This document shows, in pieces, positions 23,201-31,599 of a stretch of 64,000 nucleotides of DNA. Below the pieces are notes generated by a model that worked only from the letters and a program-made list of their open reading frames with translations, made no database searches and was not told the DNA's origin. Origin of the DNA: Tenrec ecaudatus (Eukaryota > Chordata > Mammalia > Afrosoricida > Tenrecidae). A program made the translations under genes and the position numbers. Every line of letters begins with the position of its first letter. The stretch's first letter is position 1. Location of the stretch: positions 15,585,001-15,649,000 of the forward strand of contig NC_134546.1 of the NCBI RefSeq assembly GCF_050624435.1, in the 5' to 3' direction.

Positions 23201-26200
23201 TCTCTTTTTTATATCTAAGGGCCGGCTGTATTGTTTTCCTTGCTCCGTGAACAGTCTAATTTTGTTCCTTGCCCATATTTATCTTAGTCTCCTTTTCTTA
23301 TCAAAGGTTATGAGTTTTAGATATTAGGGAGAGAAGTCCATTATCTGTGATAGGCGTTTCTGTAAGTTTGTCATTTCTTTTTTGGACACCATTTGGTGAT
23401 TTGTTCTATGATATGTATGAGTGTGAACAAATATATAAAGTTCAAAACGCTTGGGGGAAAATGACATTCTTTTAAAATTTCATTTTCCCGTGAACATATT
23501 GAAGTGCTCTCATATACACACACACACACACACATATAGAATTTTTTCTTCATTTGGGGGAAGGTGAGGGGCATGCAGAATCATTTGGGCTGAATTTATT
23601 CTTTTTATTTATTTTTGTCCCCTGGATTTTTTAATATTAATTTCAAAGGCCCCCGTCATCCTAAGGCTGTGAAGAGATCCCCGTGTATGACTCTTTTTTT
23701 TTTAACCACAAAAACGCAATTCCTTTTAGACAGCATTTTACCTCCAGAGTATCCATTTCTTTCAGTGCCATGATCCTCTTGTGAAAAATCCCAAGGAGAT
23801 CATCAACTCGGGCGCTAACGTCTGAGCGGGTCCTGTGATTAGAAGTCTCAGGGGTGTCCAGCGAGAAGGCATTTCCTTTTGACACCTGAATGAGAGAACT
23901 CCTATAAGATCCACGGCTGCTGGTTATACTTAAGGGACTAGACAATCCATATAACCCGGGGCTGTTTTTTTCCTAGGCAAGTGACTCAGACCTTACAAAC
24001 CCCACGGGGCTCCAGCCGAGCGATGGGCTTCTGGATGACAGCGGCAAACTCTCCCGGGAAAAGACAGGCGACTGGAAGCTGCAGTCTCGGAAAAGGACTC
24101 AGACGCTCCCTAACCGGAAATGTTTCCTGGCTTCGGCCCTGCATAGTGCCAACAGCGGCAAAGCGGAGATCTTTAAAAACGAGTTCTGGTCGCCCGCGGA
24201 GACCAAGGCCAGGGAAGGGCACCAGAGGGCACAATCTCAAGACTGGCGCCACCTTCCCGACTTCCAGCGGACTTCTACCTACGATAACGTCCCTGCTCTG
24301 CCAGCATCCCCGGAGGACAAAGCGAATGCACCCTCTTCCCAAGGCTGGGACTCCAAGGCAGACGCTCAGACCAGCCCCACCGCCGCCTCCACAGCCAGGC
24401 CCGGAGCCAAGGACTCTGGAGAAGACAACCTGGAGTCCTCCCAGAGAATGGTCCAGGAGCTCCGGAGGGAAATCGAGAGACAGAAGCAGGTCTACGAAGA
24501 ACAGATTAAAAAGTAAGTCACTGAGAGGGCCACCCAGGGGCCTGTGGCTTCCATTTTAAGAAGCAATTGAAACGGTTCTCATCTGCCCACGAGGCAACGT
24601 GATATGGCTTTCATTCAGAGAATCCAGTAAAGTCTAACAGTCGACCGTAAGAAAAATGAATGGGCTGTGAGAACGAGGGAAAACTCTGACATTTGTGAAA
24701 ACTCTAAATAATATATATATGTGTGTGTGTGTGTGTGTATACATATATACACACACAAATATACAGCTTTTGTAGCTTGATAAACTAGTTCTAAGTAGTG
24801 CCTCTGTCAAGGTCAACAGACTTTAATGGATAGAGGAATTTCTCAATTTTAAAATTTCTCAATTTTAAAATTTCTACCCCACTCATCAATTCCACGAATG
24901 CGCCTCGAGCATCGAAGACATGTCAGGCACCACTTCAGGTGCAGGGAAATAACACGCAACAAAAGTCACCCCAGTTTCTGCTCGTGTGGTATTTTCATTG
25001 CCCCAAGGGACGAACAAAGAATGCAAACAAGCAGTTAAAACATCTGCTTGGCCAAATGACGTGAAAGTGGTGGTCAGGGAGGCCTCACTGGACAGGTGGC
25101 ATTTCAGCAAAGGCCTGGAGGAGATGAGGGGACAGGTTAGGTCCATGCAGGTGGAAAAGCACTCCTGGCAGAGAGACCCACAGGAAGCAGGTCTGGTGTG
25201 TGTGGACAGGAAGGGTGGGGTCAGGGCTGTATCAGGGGGTAGGGAGGGTAGGTGGTAGAAGATGAGGTTAGTCAGCCATTCCATCAGGTGGAAGTCAGAG
25301 GAGGCTTTGACCCGATTGATGCTCCGGAGCACCACTGGCTTCCAATTGTGCACAGGCTGCAGGAAGCCAGTTAGTACGGACCGCCATACGCTTACATAAA
25401 TTCCTAAGCTGCTTGGACACAATTTGTTCTCTGGGGTAGATAAAAACATTTCCTTGAACTCTTTTTCACAGCACTGATTGGCCAACAAACTCTCTTTCAT
25501 GGACCACAAGCTCAGTTCAGTGGCACCCCTACTAGTAGCTCCAGTCCAGCTGTGAAATAGGAAGTAGTGGACGTTTTTCATATGAAGGATGGAGTCACAA
25601 GGTCATGTGAATGGTTAGGGTGCAAGGCTGCTTGCTAACTGAGAGGTCAAAAGTTTCAGTCCACCTAGTGGCACCTTTCAGAAGAAAAGCCAGGTGATCT
25701 CCCTGGGAAACAAACGGCCATGGAGACTTGACAATGCCCAGTCCTGTCCTCACAGTGGAGGGCTACCGGGATGGGACTAGACGTGACGTCAACCTGATGA
25801 GTTGTGTTTCGTTTGTGGTTTCATGTTAAGGATACTTTTCAGCTCATTAAGCCTCGGGCCAATGAAAGGAAGACTTTTGGGGAGCTCCCCCCCCCAACCC
25901 TTTCCCCTATGCAGGGCTGACCTTTGGTGGTCATGTGTACCTTTGGTGGTCATGTGTAGCTGCTTTGCCTGAGAATGTGAAGCCAGTCATTTGTAGAATG
26001 GTGACATCTTGGCTGTTGAGTTGAGAAATCCAGAAAAGGTCCACCCTGGACTCTATGGCAGAGTGTCATTGACAGTAGAAAGGAGATGGTCTCCATGCCC
26101 ATCCCGAATCAAGGAGAGTTGACAGCTCACCTGGCAGGGGAACCTTGTAACTCCTCAGCCCCATCGTGCCTGCTCTTCATTTCAGGTTTGGCATTCACCT

Positions 26201-27572
26201 TCCCATTTACCTTGACGGCAATCCCTCGTAATCGGTCATATCCCCAATGTTCCAGAAGGAATGGGGCCTTGGAAGTGCCAGCACATTCCTGAAAGTCATA
26301 CAGCTAACTAGTGGTTGCTTTTAAATCTAGGGCATTCAGGCTCCCAAGCCCTCTCCCTACTTCCTCTCCCCTGGAAACGATGGTTCAGGTCTATCCCAGT
26401 GTCTTGCTTGTATTGCCCCAGAGTGAGAGGGAGGTGCCAACCTTGGAGAAGAAAGCTAACTTTGGAATTGGAAGGACTAAGTCTAGTTTAGCTTTAAGAA
26501 GGGCAAGGCGGGGGCAGGCAAGGCTTTGGGCAGGGACCAGTACGCACAGAATGGGCCAAGGCCTTGTATGGTAGGTAGAACCTAAGACATGGGCTCACAT
26601 GATGGTTGAAGTGTCCATAGGAAATTGGGTAGTGTGGCAGGAGAATGAAATTCTGGAGGAATTCATGAATCACACAGTTTTCCTGCAGGCTTGAAGTTCC
26701 TTCCTTTAGTTTAAACATGGAATCTGTATACTCATTCCCAAGGGTTCATTTAGCACAGCCTTGTGGGGAAGAGAAGAGAGCACCTGAGACGACATTTGGA
26801 TTTTGTCCAGTAAACAGTAAAAATACTGGAAATCCAAGTTTCTTACAAACCTGAAACAGCAATCAGGAATGAGTACAGGTTTGCCAGGCTTGCTGTTTCC
26901 CACAGGGCAAATCCCCTTGTTCTCCAAGGGTTGGTCCCTAGCAGACCCTTCCTATGAAGAAGTCCGGGTCTGTGCTCTCCGTGAGAACAGGATGAGTGGG
27001 CACTGGTGCACACAGAAGGTGTTGGGAACCCCAAGTGTCGATAGGGCTTCCCCAGATGATCACCAATTTCTATCGAGCAGGAGCAGTGCAAGACGTTAAG
27101 AGGGTAAAGTTCTAACATCTTAGAGGTGAGTCCTTCTTCCAGAGCCCTTGTTATTGGGAAACAATAACACCAGTGATGCCATGAGACGGTATTCAACAGC
27201 CAAGAAAAGGCTGAGTCATAACTGGGAGCTCTGGGGAAGGACGGGTGGGATGCGGGTAGTTGGAGAGTAGGAAGGTCTGGCAGGCGAGATGAAGGACGTT
27301 GAGTGGGAGGTTGAAGAAGCATTTGGAGCTGATCTTCCGTTCTGTCCTTCTCTTCTTTGTCTAGCCTGGAGAGGGAAAACTATGATGTCTGGGCGAAGGT
27401 GGTGAGGCTCAACGAAGAGCTGGAACAAGAGAAGAAGAAGTTTGCGGCCCTGGAAATCCGCTTCCGCAATGTGGAGTCCTCCAAGGAGGATGTGGAGCAG
27501 AGGAACGAGGGCCTGCAAGAAGAAGTCAAGGTGTTGGTCAAACCCACGAAGGAGCCAAAGGCCGATGCCTGA
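4988..27572 (+). CDS. ARHGAP25: ARHGAP25, Rho GTPase-activating protein 25 (3' seven coding exons, 5' end outside window)
   Basis: The CDS joins 4988-5195, 11703-11835, 14473-14546, 16925-17046, 17849-18045, 23977-24512 and 27365-27572. Every junction has AG/GT borders and the phases match, giving about 492 codons that end in TGA. The order is a complete RhoGAP domain (first four exons and the start of the fifth), a Ser/Pro-rich linker, and a C-terminal coiled coil ending KEPKADA. From family knowledge, the protein is about 645 residues with an N-terminal PH domain, is mostly expressed in blood leukocytes, and speeds GTP hydrolysis on Rac during phagocytosis and migration. The PH exons are missing here, so the gene begins upstream of the window. 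Paralogues ARHGAP22 and ARHGAP24 share the fold, but the linker ([19 protein letters not shown]) and the BMP10 neighbour identify ARHGAP25. No frameshift or stop interrupts any exon. Confidence 0.96.
5620..5820 (-). mobile_element. AfroSINE, antisense
   Basis: The antisense B-box region (gtggattcgaaccaccaacc) and the trailing tRNA head are clear. Confidence 0.65.
6420..6655 (-). mobile_element. AfroSINE, antisense, with a 63-bp internal insert
   Basis: Recognisable SINE arms (gactcacagcgacccctg-like on the left; gggagtagaaggcccagtc and the B-box side on the right) flank a segment at 6470-6532 that is not SINE and resembles 5547-5609. Confidence 0.65.
6798..6985 (-). mobile_element. AfroSINE, antisense
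   Basis: Full-length antisense copy: attctgactcacagtaaccc at one end and ttgtggttagctgcccacca at the other. Confidence 0.75.
8130..8565 (+). mobile_element. LTR-like repeat, family B copy 1
   Basis: The 436-bp element begins TGTGTTAGG and ends ACTACCACA, so it has TGT...ACA termini as LTRs do. It aligns throughout with 46872-47394 and, inverted, with 44570-45008. Shared blocks are gactagagaaacaaa near the start, cttgtggatccaatgg in the middle and gacaggttagactccacc near the end. No coding sequence. Confidence 0.7.
8783..9172 (+). mobile_element. AfroSINE split by an antisense AfroSINE
   Basis: The sense copy starts GGAGCCCCGGTGGCTTAGTG, with readable pol III A-box (TGGCTTAGTGG) and B-box (AGTTCGAAACC). 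It is cut at about 8938 and resumes at 9121-9172. The antisense copy at 8939-9120 is flanked by imperfect 11-bp duplications (8928-8938 and 9121-9131, 9 of 11 identical). Confidence 0.85.
9755..9958 (+). mobile_element. AfroSINE
   Basis: Sense copy with tttacagtctcagaaaccca and a tail gcatcaactcgatggcagag. Confidence 0.75.
10035..10165 (+). mobile_element. AfroSINE 3' fragment, second subfamily
   Basis: Only the 3' part is present: agttctagtctgacatac followed by agtcagaatcagctcaatgg. Confidence 0.5.
10405..10612 (-). mobile_element. AfroSINE, antisense
   Basis: Full antisense copy from actgccatcgaattgatcct to actatgccactagggcttcc. Confidence 0.8.
10742..10772. repeat. (TC)n microsatellite
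   Basis: A TCTCTC run that becomes CGCTCGCTC at its end. Confidence 0.9.
10802..10997 (+). mobile_element. AfroSINE
   Basis: Sense copy starting ggagcccgggggttatagta, with caaggtcagcagtttgaaac and a gactcaatggtagtgag tail. Confidence 0.8.
11109..11272 (+). mobile_element. AfroSINE
   Basis: Sense copy with a well kept A-box (tagtgtggcggttaagcg). The middle is shortened relative to its neighbours. Confidence 0.75.
11703..11835 (+). CDS. ARHGAP25: ARHGAP25 coding exon: RhoGAP core, [14 protein letters not shown] motif
   Basis: The acceptor is cttccag at 11696-11702 and the donor GTTTGT at 11836. It encodes [20 protein letters not shown] and continues through [25 protein letters not shown]. 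The LxLYLRxLPEPV segment is the conserved helix that packs against the GTPase in RhoGAP domains. It joins the previous exon in phase through a split Arg codon and ends on a complete Lys codon. Confidence 0.95.
12430..12615 (-). mobile_element. AfroSINE, antisense
   Basis: The gcaggtgggtttgaactgct block and the tRNA head that follows it identify the copy; the left part is diverged. Confidence 0.65.
12622..12855 (-). mobile_element. AfroSINE, antisense
   Basis: Starts with a partly duplicated tail (ccactgccatcgaatcaaca, then cactgccatcaaatggattc) and ends in the tRNA head at cactacactcccagggctgc. Confidence 0.75.
12858..13010 (-). mobile_element. AfroSINE, antisense
   Basis: Third antisense copy in a row, directly after the previous one; gtggatttgaactgccaacc is its B-box region. 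Confidence 0.7.
13505..13715 (+). mobile_element. AfroSINE
   Basis: Sense copy with ggccttggtgatttcttagg and gactcgacagtcaactcagt. Confidence 0.75.
13735..13914 (+). mobile_element. AfroSINE
   Basis: Sense copy 20 bp after the last one. Its head is ccctgagagggtagtgggtc and its tail cgcctcagtggtggtgggtt. Confidence 0.7.
13993..14192 (-). mobile_element. AfroSINE, antisense
   Basis: Antisense copy from aaacccaccaatccaaactc to gtaaccactacctagggccc. Confidence 0.65.
14214..14263. repeat. (CATA)n/(CA)n microsatellite
   Basis: Four CATA units followed by about 17 CA units, in the intron before the 74-bp ARHGAP25 exon. Confidence 0.95.
14473..14546 (+). CDS. ARHGAP25: ARHGAP25 coding exon: RhoGAP helix
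   Basis: This short 74-bp exon follows ctctccccag and is followed by the donor GTGAGC at 14547. It encodes [20 protein letters not shown] and then SYIC, ending in a split Arg codon (AG plus G). The exon size, phase and the LPxxNYxLLxYIC pattern fit the ARHGAP22/24/25 family. Confidence 0.94.
15210..15290 (-). mobile_element. AfroSINE fragment, antisense
   Basis: A short piece around agagccccgcctttctccct and ggtggattcaaacagtgagg. Confidence 0.45.
15843..16045 (+). mobile_element. AfroSINE
   Basis: Sense copy with ggatccccgatgcggcagtg at the head and a degraded tail (agaggcagtgag). Confidence 0.65.
16925..17046 (+). CDS. ARHGAP25: ARHGAP25 coding exon: RhoGAP C-terminal half
   Basis: The acceptor is cacccccag and the donor GTAGGG at 17047. 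It encodes [20 protein letters not shown], then [20 protein letters not shown]. It contains the conserved NKMSxxNLATVxGxNL stretch, whose asparagine contacts the GTPase switch region in solved RhoGAP structures. It ends on the first base of a Gly codon completed by the next exon. Confidence 0.95.
17849..18045 (+). CDS. ARHGAP25: ARHGAP25 coding exon: end of RhoGAP domain and start of linker
   Basis: The acceptor is tctcccag and the donor GTAAGC at 18046. It encodes [20 protein letters not shown], the last RhoGAP helix, followed by a polar linker that includes [17 protein letters not shown]. It ends in frame on an Thr codon. The start lies 803 bp after the previous exon. Confidence 0.94.
18085..19568 (-). 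mobile_element. AfroSINE split by an L1 3' end
   Basis: Antisense SINE sequence stops at about 18160 (actgcccccatgggttc) and resumes at about 19462 (ataggagtctaaagccccat). The DNA between is the L1 3' UTR listed next. Confidence 0.7.
18161..19460 (-). mobile_element. L1 3' UTR, about 1.3 kb
   Basis: On the minus strand it ends with the ttgtgataagagttgtacga block, a taaaatga signal region and an A-rich tail. The first 900 bases from that end align to the L1 at 1976-2820 on the plus strand. The rest (for example accttaatactaaaccttta) is further 3' UTR. It is the longest L1 copy in the window and has no ORF2. Confidence 0.8.
20138..20225. mobile_element. Short inverted-repeat DNA element (MITE)
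   Basis: Inverted ends TAAGGGGGCTTCAGAAAGTT and TAAGGGGCTTCGAAAAGTT (read inward from each side) enclose about 75 bp. GTATTTA occurs on both sides (20138-20144 and 20219-20225) as a direct repeat. It has no coding capacity and looks like a non-autonomous DNA transposon; its superfamily is not certain. Confidence 0.7.
20515..20712 (+). mobile_element. AfroSINE
   Basis: Sense copy with tagcagtttgagcccaccag and cctatagggttctgtgagtc. Confidence 0.75.
20795..20905 (+). mobile_element. MIR fragment
   Basis: A central MIR-like block: gagcagctaaagctcagaga followed by a degraded core. Weak similarity. Confidence 0.45.
21040..21370. mobile_element. Probable old L1 3' fragment
   Basis: A/T-rich sequence with tatggttcaaaattaac and a run of CT-rich words, similar to old L1 tails. 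The assignment is tentative. Confidence 0.35.
21448..21622 (+). mobile_element. AfroSINE
   Basis: Sense copy starting aaggctctctggtggtgcaa, with accagctgctctagagaaa and a gagttggaattgagaaatg tail. Confidence 0.7.
21772..22563 (+). mobile_element. Solo LTR, family A copy 3 (long form)
   Basis: A 792-bp LTR with perfect 6-bp duplications CTCAGG at 21766-21771 and 22564-22569. It starts TGTGGGATT, has TATATAG at 22243-22249 followed by AATAAA at 22263-22268, and ends CCTCCTA (TA rather than CA). The flanks join into one older repeat when it is removed. No gag, pol or env sequence is present. Confidence 0.88.
22570..23960 (+). other. ARHGAP25 intron, old A/T-rich repeats, no exon seen
   Basis: It contains an old L1- or L2-like stretch (around 22920-23340, with gaggtcgaacatctctttt near 23190) and a short (CA)n at 23516-23534. 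I see no splice-bounded coding exon. Confidence 0.5.
23977..24512 (+). CDS. ARHGAP25: ARHGAP25 large coding exon: Ser/Pro-rich linker and start of coiled coil
   Basis: This is the longest exon (536 bp), after tttttcctag and before the donor GTAAGT at 24513. The reading frame begins [16 protein letters not shown] and stays open to the donor. Recognisable family blocks are [29 protein letters not shown] and [11 protein letters not shown]. The end ([20 protein letters not shown]) begins the coiled coil. A longer open frame here in another register is a shadow with no family match. Confidence 0.93.
24710..24768. repeat. (TA)n(GT)n microsatellite
   Basis: ATATATAT then GTGTGTGT then an imperfect ACATATATACACAC tail. 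Confidence 0.9.
24841..24876. repeat. Tandem 18-bp duplication
   Basis: The unit atttctcaattttaaa occurs twice head to tail. Confidence 0.85.
24893..25345 (+). mobile_element. L2-like ancient LINE relic
   Basis: The start resembles the tgccaggcacc...gcagggaaataac block of old mammalian LINEs, followed by ggcctggaggagatgagggg and a similar layout downstream. A 231-codon open frame runs antisense across it and matches no family, so I treat it as chance. Confidence 0.55.
25608..25802 (+). mobile_element. AfroSINE, second subfamily
   Basis: Sense copy with gctaactgagaggtcaaaag, cagtccacctagtggcacct and a catggagacttgacaatgcc middle. Confidence 0.75.
25918..25960. repeat. Tandem 20-bp duplication
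   Basis: cctttggtggtcatgtgta occurs twice in succession. Confidence 0.85.
25961..27355 (+). other. ARHGAP25 intron, nothing recognised
   Basis: The last 1.4 kb before the terminal exon shows no repeat I can name and no coding exon. Confidence 0.5.
27365..27572 (+). CDS. ARHGAP25: ARHGAP25 terminal coding exon: C-terminal coiled coil and stop
   Basis: The acceptor is tttgtctag at 27356-27364. The exon finishes the split Asn codon and reads [20 protein letters not shown], then a charged heptad-rich stretch rich in Glu and Lys, ending EPKADA and TGA at 27570-27572. This is the expected dimerising coiled coil at the C-terminus of the family. Confidence 0.95.
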
Positions 27573-28245
27573 AGGGGCTGGGAGTGCCCCATGGACAGCC
27601 TGGCCCTTGTGGGGCCAATGCCACTGTCTGTCTCCGTGCTCCCTGAGCAAGACCTTGGGGAAAAACAGTATTTCCAATGAGGGAAAAGACATTTGGGGAG
27701 AACACATCACGATGTCAAGCAATTCCATGGGATTTTGAGGAAGAGGAGGGTGAACAGGGACATCAGTGGCTATCCTGGCTGTGTGGAAAGGTGATGTTCT
27801 TCCCCTGTGGTCTTGGGCAGAGTGAGACAGAACCTCCCACCACCGGATACCTGTATCCTTGGAGACGTTTTGTGGGAAACCACAGCTGAGGACCCAGGAA
27901 ACAGTCTGGCGCCAACGCAGACAGCGGACTGTCTGGGCTGAGGCAACAGCTCCATTCTTTGGTTTACTGGATGGGACAACCCACTGTCAGGTGGCCTCAA
28001 GCCACCTCTGTGTCACAGAGACCGAACATGATGCTCAACTTCCAAGGGCTCCCTCGTGGCGTCTTCTGTTTGGGGGACGGCACCTGCCAAAGCCAGAGCT
28101 CCACTCTGCCAACCCTCCACGGTGCATACTCTCCAGGGGGTGGAAACACAACATTGTTACTTGACTAAGAGAAATCAAACAACAGGATTGTATTTATAAA
28201 GACAAAAATTATATCAAATAAATGGAAGGAAACTAGCAGGGTCGT
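27573..28245 (+). other. ARHGAP25: ARHGAP25 3' UTR
   Basis: The untranslated tail runs from the stop codon through an AATAAA at 28217-28222. Cleavage is inferred roughly 15-25 bases later. I saw no SINE or LINE inside it, unlike the DNA on either side. The exact cleavage site is an estimate. Confidence 0.7.
28217..28222 (+). terminator. ARHGAP25: Poly(A) signal AATAAA of ARHGAP25
   Basis: A canonical AATAAA hexamer lies 645 bases after the ARHGAP25 stop, in an A/T-rich stretch, and is the first one found downstream of the stop. Confidence 0.75.
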
Positions 28246-28879
28246 TGTTAATCCATATAATACCTCTGAAGGAAACTGACAGAATGTACCCCTTCCCTGG
28301 GCAGATGCACCTCAGGGAAGAGGATGGATGGCAACCCTCTGACCCACTTCGCTGCGCCCGGGACCTACCCACATGCCTAAGGAGACCTCAAAAAGTCCAT
28401 GGGGACCTTCCTTCTCTTTCCATTCCATTTTCCCCAAGACATTTTGAAGCCCCCTTGTATGTGGGGGGGGCACCCCTACAATGTGGTCTCCTGGAAGACT
28501 GGCTGCAGGTTTAGTTAGGAACATCTATTTGGTAAAATATTTTCTATTTTTACCAAAGTGCCAATGACTTCATCCTTCAAAGGGCCGCCTGGCTCCGGAG
28601 AAGAGCTGGGGCTGTCCCAACAGACAGGGGCCAGGTCTCCAGCTCGGCTTGGCAGAGGGCCCAGGTGAAAAAAGCAAGAGTCCAGGAGCAATAGGCCTTG
28701 CTAGGTAGTTGGATCGAATCTCTTTTATCATTGTGCTGGTAGGTAGTGTCCAAAGTCTTTTGATTGGGTACACCATCCACGTACCACGTTAGCGGACACA
28801 ATACAATGTTTTCCCCAATGTCTCCTCCCCAATACAAATATATAGATTTATAAATTATATGCATGTGAGCCAAAGCCAA

Positions 28880-29062
28880 ATGCATTTCCATTAAATTGAG
28901 TCCAACTGCCGACCATCCAGGACAGGGTGGAACTGCCCCTGTGGGTTTCTGAGCCTGTCACTGCTTACGGGAGGAGAAATCCTCTCTTTTTCTCCCACAG
29001 AGTGGTCGGTGGTTTTGAACCGCCAACCTTGCCATTAGCAGCCCAACCCATAACCCACTATG
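28880..29062 (-). mobile_element. AfroSINE, antisense
   Basis: Antisense copy with aactgcccctgtgggtttct and gtggttttgaaccgccaacc. Confidence 0.8.
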
Positions 29063-29167
29063 CCATCTCTGGTATGCATATGATTACATATTACATGCGT
29101 ATTATAAAACCCAACCCATAACCCACTATGCCAGCTCTGGTATGTATATGACTACATACTACATGTG
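29042..29167. repeat. Tandem 68-bp duplication
   Basis: Two units at 29042-29099 and 29110-29167, both starting cccaacccataacccactat and continuing gccatctctgg or gccagctctgg. The unit includes the head of the SINE just before it. Confidence 0.85.
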
Positions 29168-29169
29168 TC

Positions 29170-31480
29170 CATGATGTATCATGAATACATCATGTATGTT
29201 ATACAACATCCGTCACACCAACATTGAGTAAGGATGCTATCAAGACAAATCTAGGTATTGTCAAACGTCCTCTCCTGCACGGAGATCCCTGGTCTTGTTG
29301 CCTTCTACACCTTCTGCACATTTCATCCTCTCGGCCCCATAGACGTACTGGGAGTTTGAAGTCGCTGTATCTTACTTAGTGGCTGGAAACCTTGGGTTAC
29401 CACCGTGGGAGATTTTCCTTCCCCAGCACGTGTGCCTCCTCGGGGATTCCTGTTTTATTTTCTCACTTTTTCCCTCTCTTTCGGTGTTCACTCTCCGGAG
29501 ACTTGGTCCTCCCTTGCCTGTGGTCATGGCCTCCTCCCCACTGGGTGAACAAACCTTGCAAGAAGAGTCCATTTCTTGCTGCTGCTGCCCCTCAGGCCCC
29601 GCCCCGCCCGCACAGCCCCCTGCAGGCCGGATTGGCTGCGGTGAGGATGATACAAGATCCTCTGGTGGACTCGCCGAAAATTCATGAGACATTCCAAACC
29701 TTCGCTTCTTTTAACAGCAAATAAAACAGGCACTACGTGTTTTGGGGTCTTCTTTTGGCAAACTATGGAACCCCCTCACATGTACTCTCCTATGCACAAT
29801 ACGCATGTTCTGCATGTGTGCATATTGCTTCTGTGGATGCATTATATGCAAGAAAGATATTAAGGAAAGCAATAAATTGCTTTATTTCTTGGGGCTTGCT
29901 CATCTTTCTAACCGAGCGCACACCAAATTTTCACTAATGCGTGCCTGCACGTCTACCAGAGCTCTATCCCATGTCCTTCCATTTCTTCTCACACAGACCC
30001 TTCGGATGCTCGACAAGCTGCCTACAGCAATGCAGGTCTCACAATCCCCAATGGAACGTGTGCTTAAAGTGCCAGGGGAGGCCCTGCCGTCTGCTCTCAG
30101 GTTCATGATATAGGAACCTTTAGGATGGGGGAGCAGGAGTTGAGGCTGAGGGGCTGGGACCCATTTGAATGCCCACTCCCTCCTGGGCTGGCAATGCCCC
30201 CCATTCTACTCCTTCAGCAGAGTACTGTGAGATCCTCGAGCGGCCCTCCCGCCTGGGAAGTCCCCGGCAGACCAGGAGGGTCAGCTGCACACCACAATTG
30301 AGAGGTGGGACCCCGTGTGCTTCAGTTGCTAGCATTTGGTCCCATCTGCCCTCCGTGTAGGATCACTACGACAGGACAAGACATCATCTTTGCAGGATCC
30401 TAGGTCCTCCTGAGCTCTAAGGAGGGCCAGGGAAGCAAGACGAGGGTCCAGAGCCCCTGTGCTCAGTGCCTTAAAAGGCTACGCGTGAGATGCAAAGCGG
30501 AGGAGCTCCTAGCCTCGCTCGGTAGGCAGTCCTTGAAGACAACCCTGTGCCCCCGTGGTGGTTTCTTCTGCCTGTAGCAGGCAGGCAGGCTTTCAAAGCC
30601 CTATCTTGGCTAGCTTTCTCTATTAACGAGGTCTTTTCCCAGACAAACCCCACCTCCATCTCCCCCATCCCCTTATCCATCTACTCAGACGCTGGGAATC
30701 TAAAGGCCTTCCTACCGGTCTGAACCATACGCTGCAAATCCCACTGCCCTTTTTGTTCCCATCAGAGGCAACTCTGTGAGGCAGCGTCCAGCGTGGCCCT
30801 TATCAGAGGCAACGTTCTTTTCCACTGGAAGGCAGTCTCGATGGTTTCCCAGTGCGTTTGTGCACTGGATAGGAAATGGGCAGCTTGGCCGGGAAGATTT
30901 GCTTCCAGTGAGGCTCAGACCTGAGAGATCGACTGCGTGGCGTCTTTAGTTACAAAGCCTGCTGCACGGCAACTAATTTTCTTACACTGTTTGGTTGCCT
31001 TTAAAAAAAACTTCTGCAAGCTCTGCTCAGAGAGCTAACCCCCTCTCAGAACAGTCCCGGGCTACTGAGAGGAGGCTGCTGGGTGGGAGGGGTGAGGGCG
31101 GGGGTGCCGGGGGCAAAGTGACCAGGCCGGGAGAGGAGGGCGGGTGTGCATTGTCGTCTTGTAAACTTCCACATTCCACCACTTCCTGTGCAGATACCGG
31201 CAGCGGTCAGGCCACGTGCTTCCCGGGCGCCGAGAGAGAACACTTAGCTGGGCCTGCACTAACCCAGCTGGGCTGTGTTGCCCAGAACCACTCTGCTGCA
31301 GCCGCTCATCTTGCTGAGTGAAGGGAGGGTCCAAGGAGACCCAGCTCCTCCTCAGGAGGACCCATCCGGGCATTGATCTGGCCTCTGAGAAAGCTTAGCC
31401 GGCTTCCCAGAGCACTTCCAGACAAGGAGCAAGCTGAGACTATCAGGGCCGAGTGTAATTGTAACCTTTGCTTGAAAAGA
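29170..31480. other. Intergenic DNA, low in repeats
   Basis: About 2.3 kb with no SINE or LINE that I recognise and no exon. The part at 30700-31350 is locally GC-rich and carries ETS- and GATA-type motifs. Confidence 0.45.
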
Positions 31481-31484
31481 ACCG

Positions 31485-31592
31485 TAACCCACTGTCAAGG
31501 AGTCAATTCCAGCTCCTAGCGCCCCTCTGGGGCAGAGCAGAGCTGCCCCATAGAATGTCCACGGCTGGAATCTTTATGGACCCACAGGTGGG
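31485..31592 (-). mobile_element. AfroSINE 3' fragment, antisense
   Basis: gtaacccactgtcaaggagt through agctgccccatagaatgtcc; the tRNA head is missing. Confidence 0.65.
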
Positions 31593-31599
31593 CATCAGT

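Noticed and set aside
24886-25581. A 231-codon open frame on the - strand
   Set aside because: It runs antisense through an L2-like relic, with no recognised domain or splice context.
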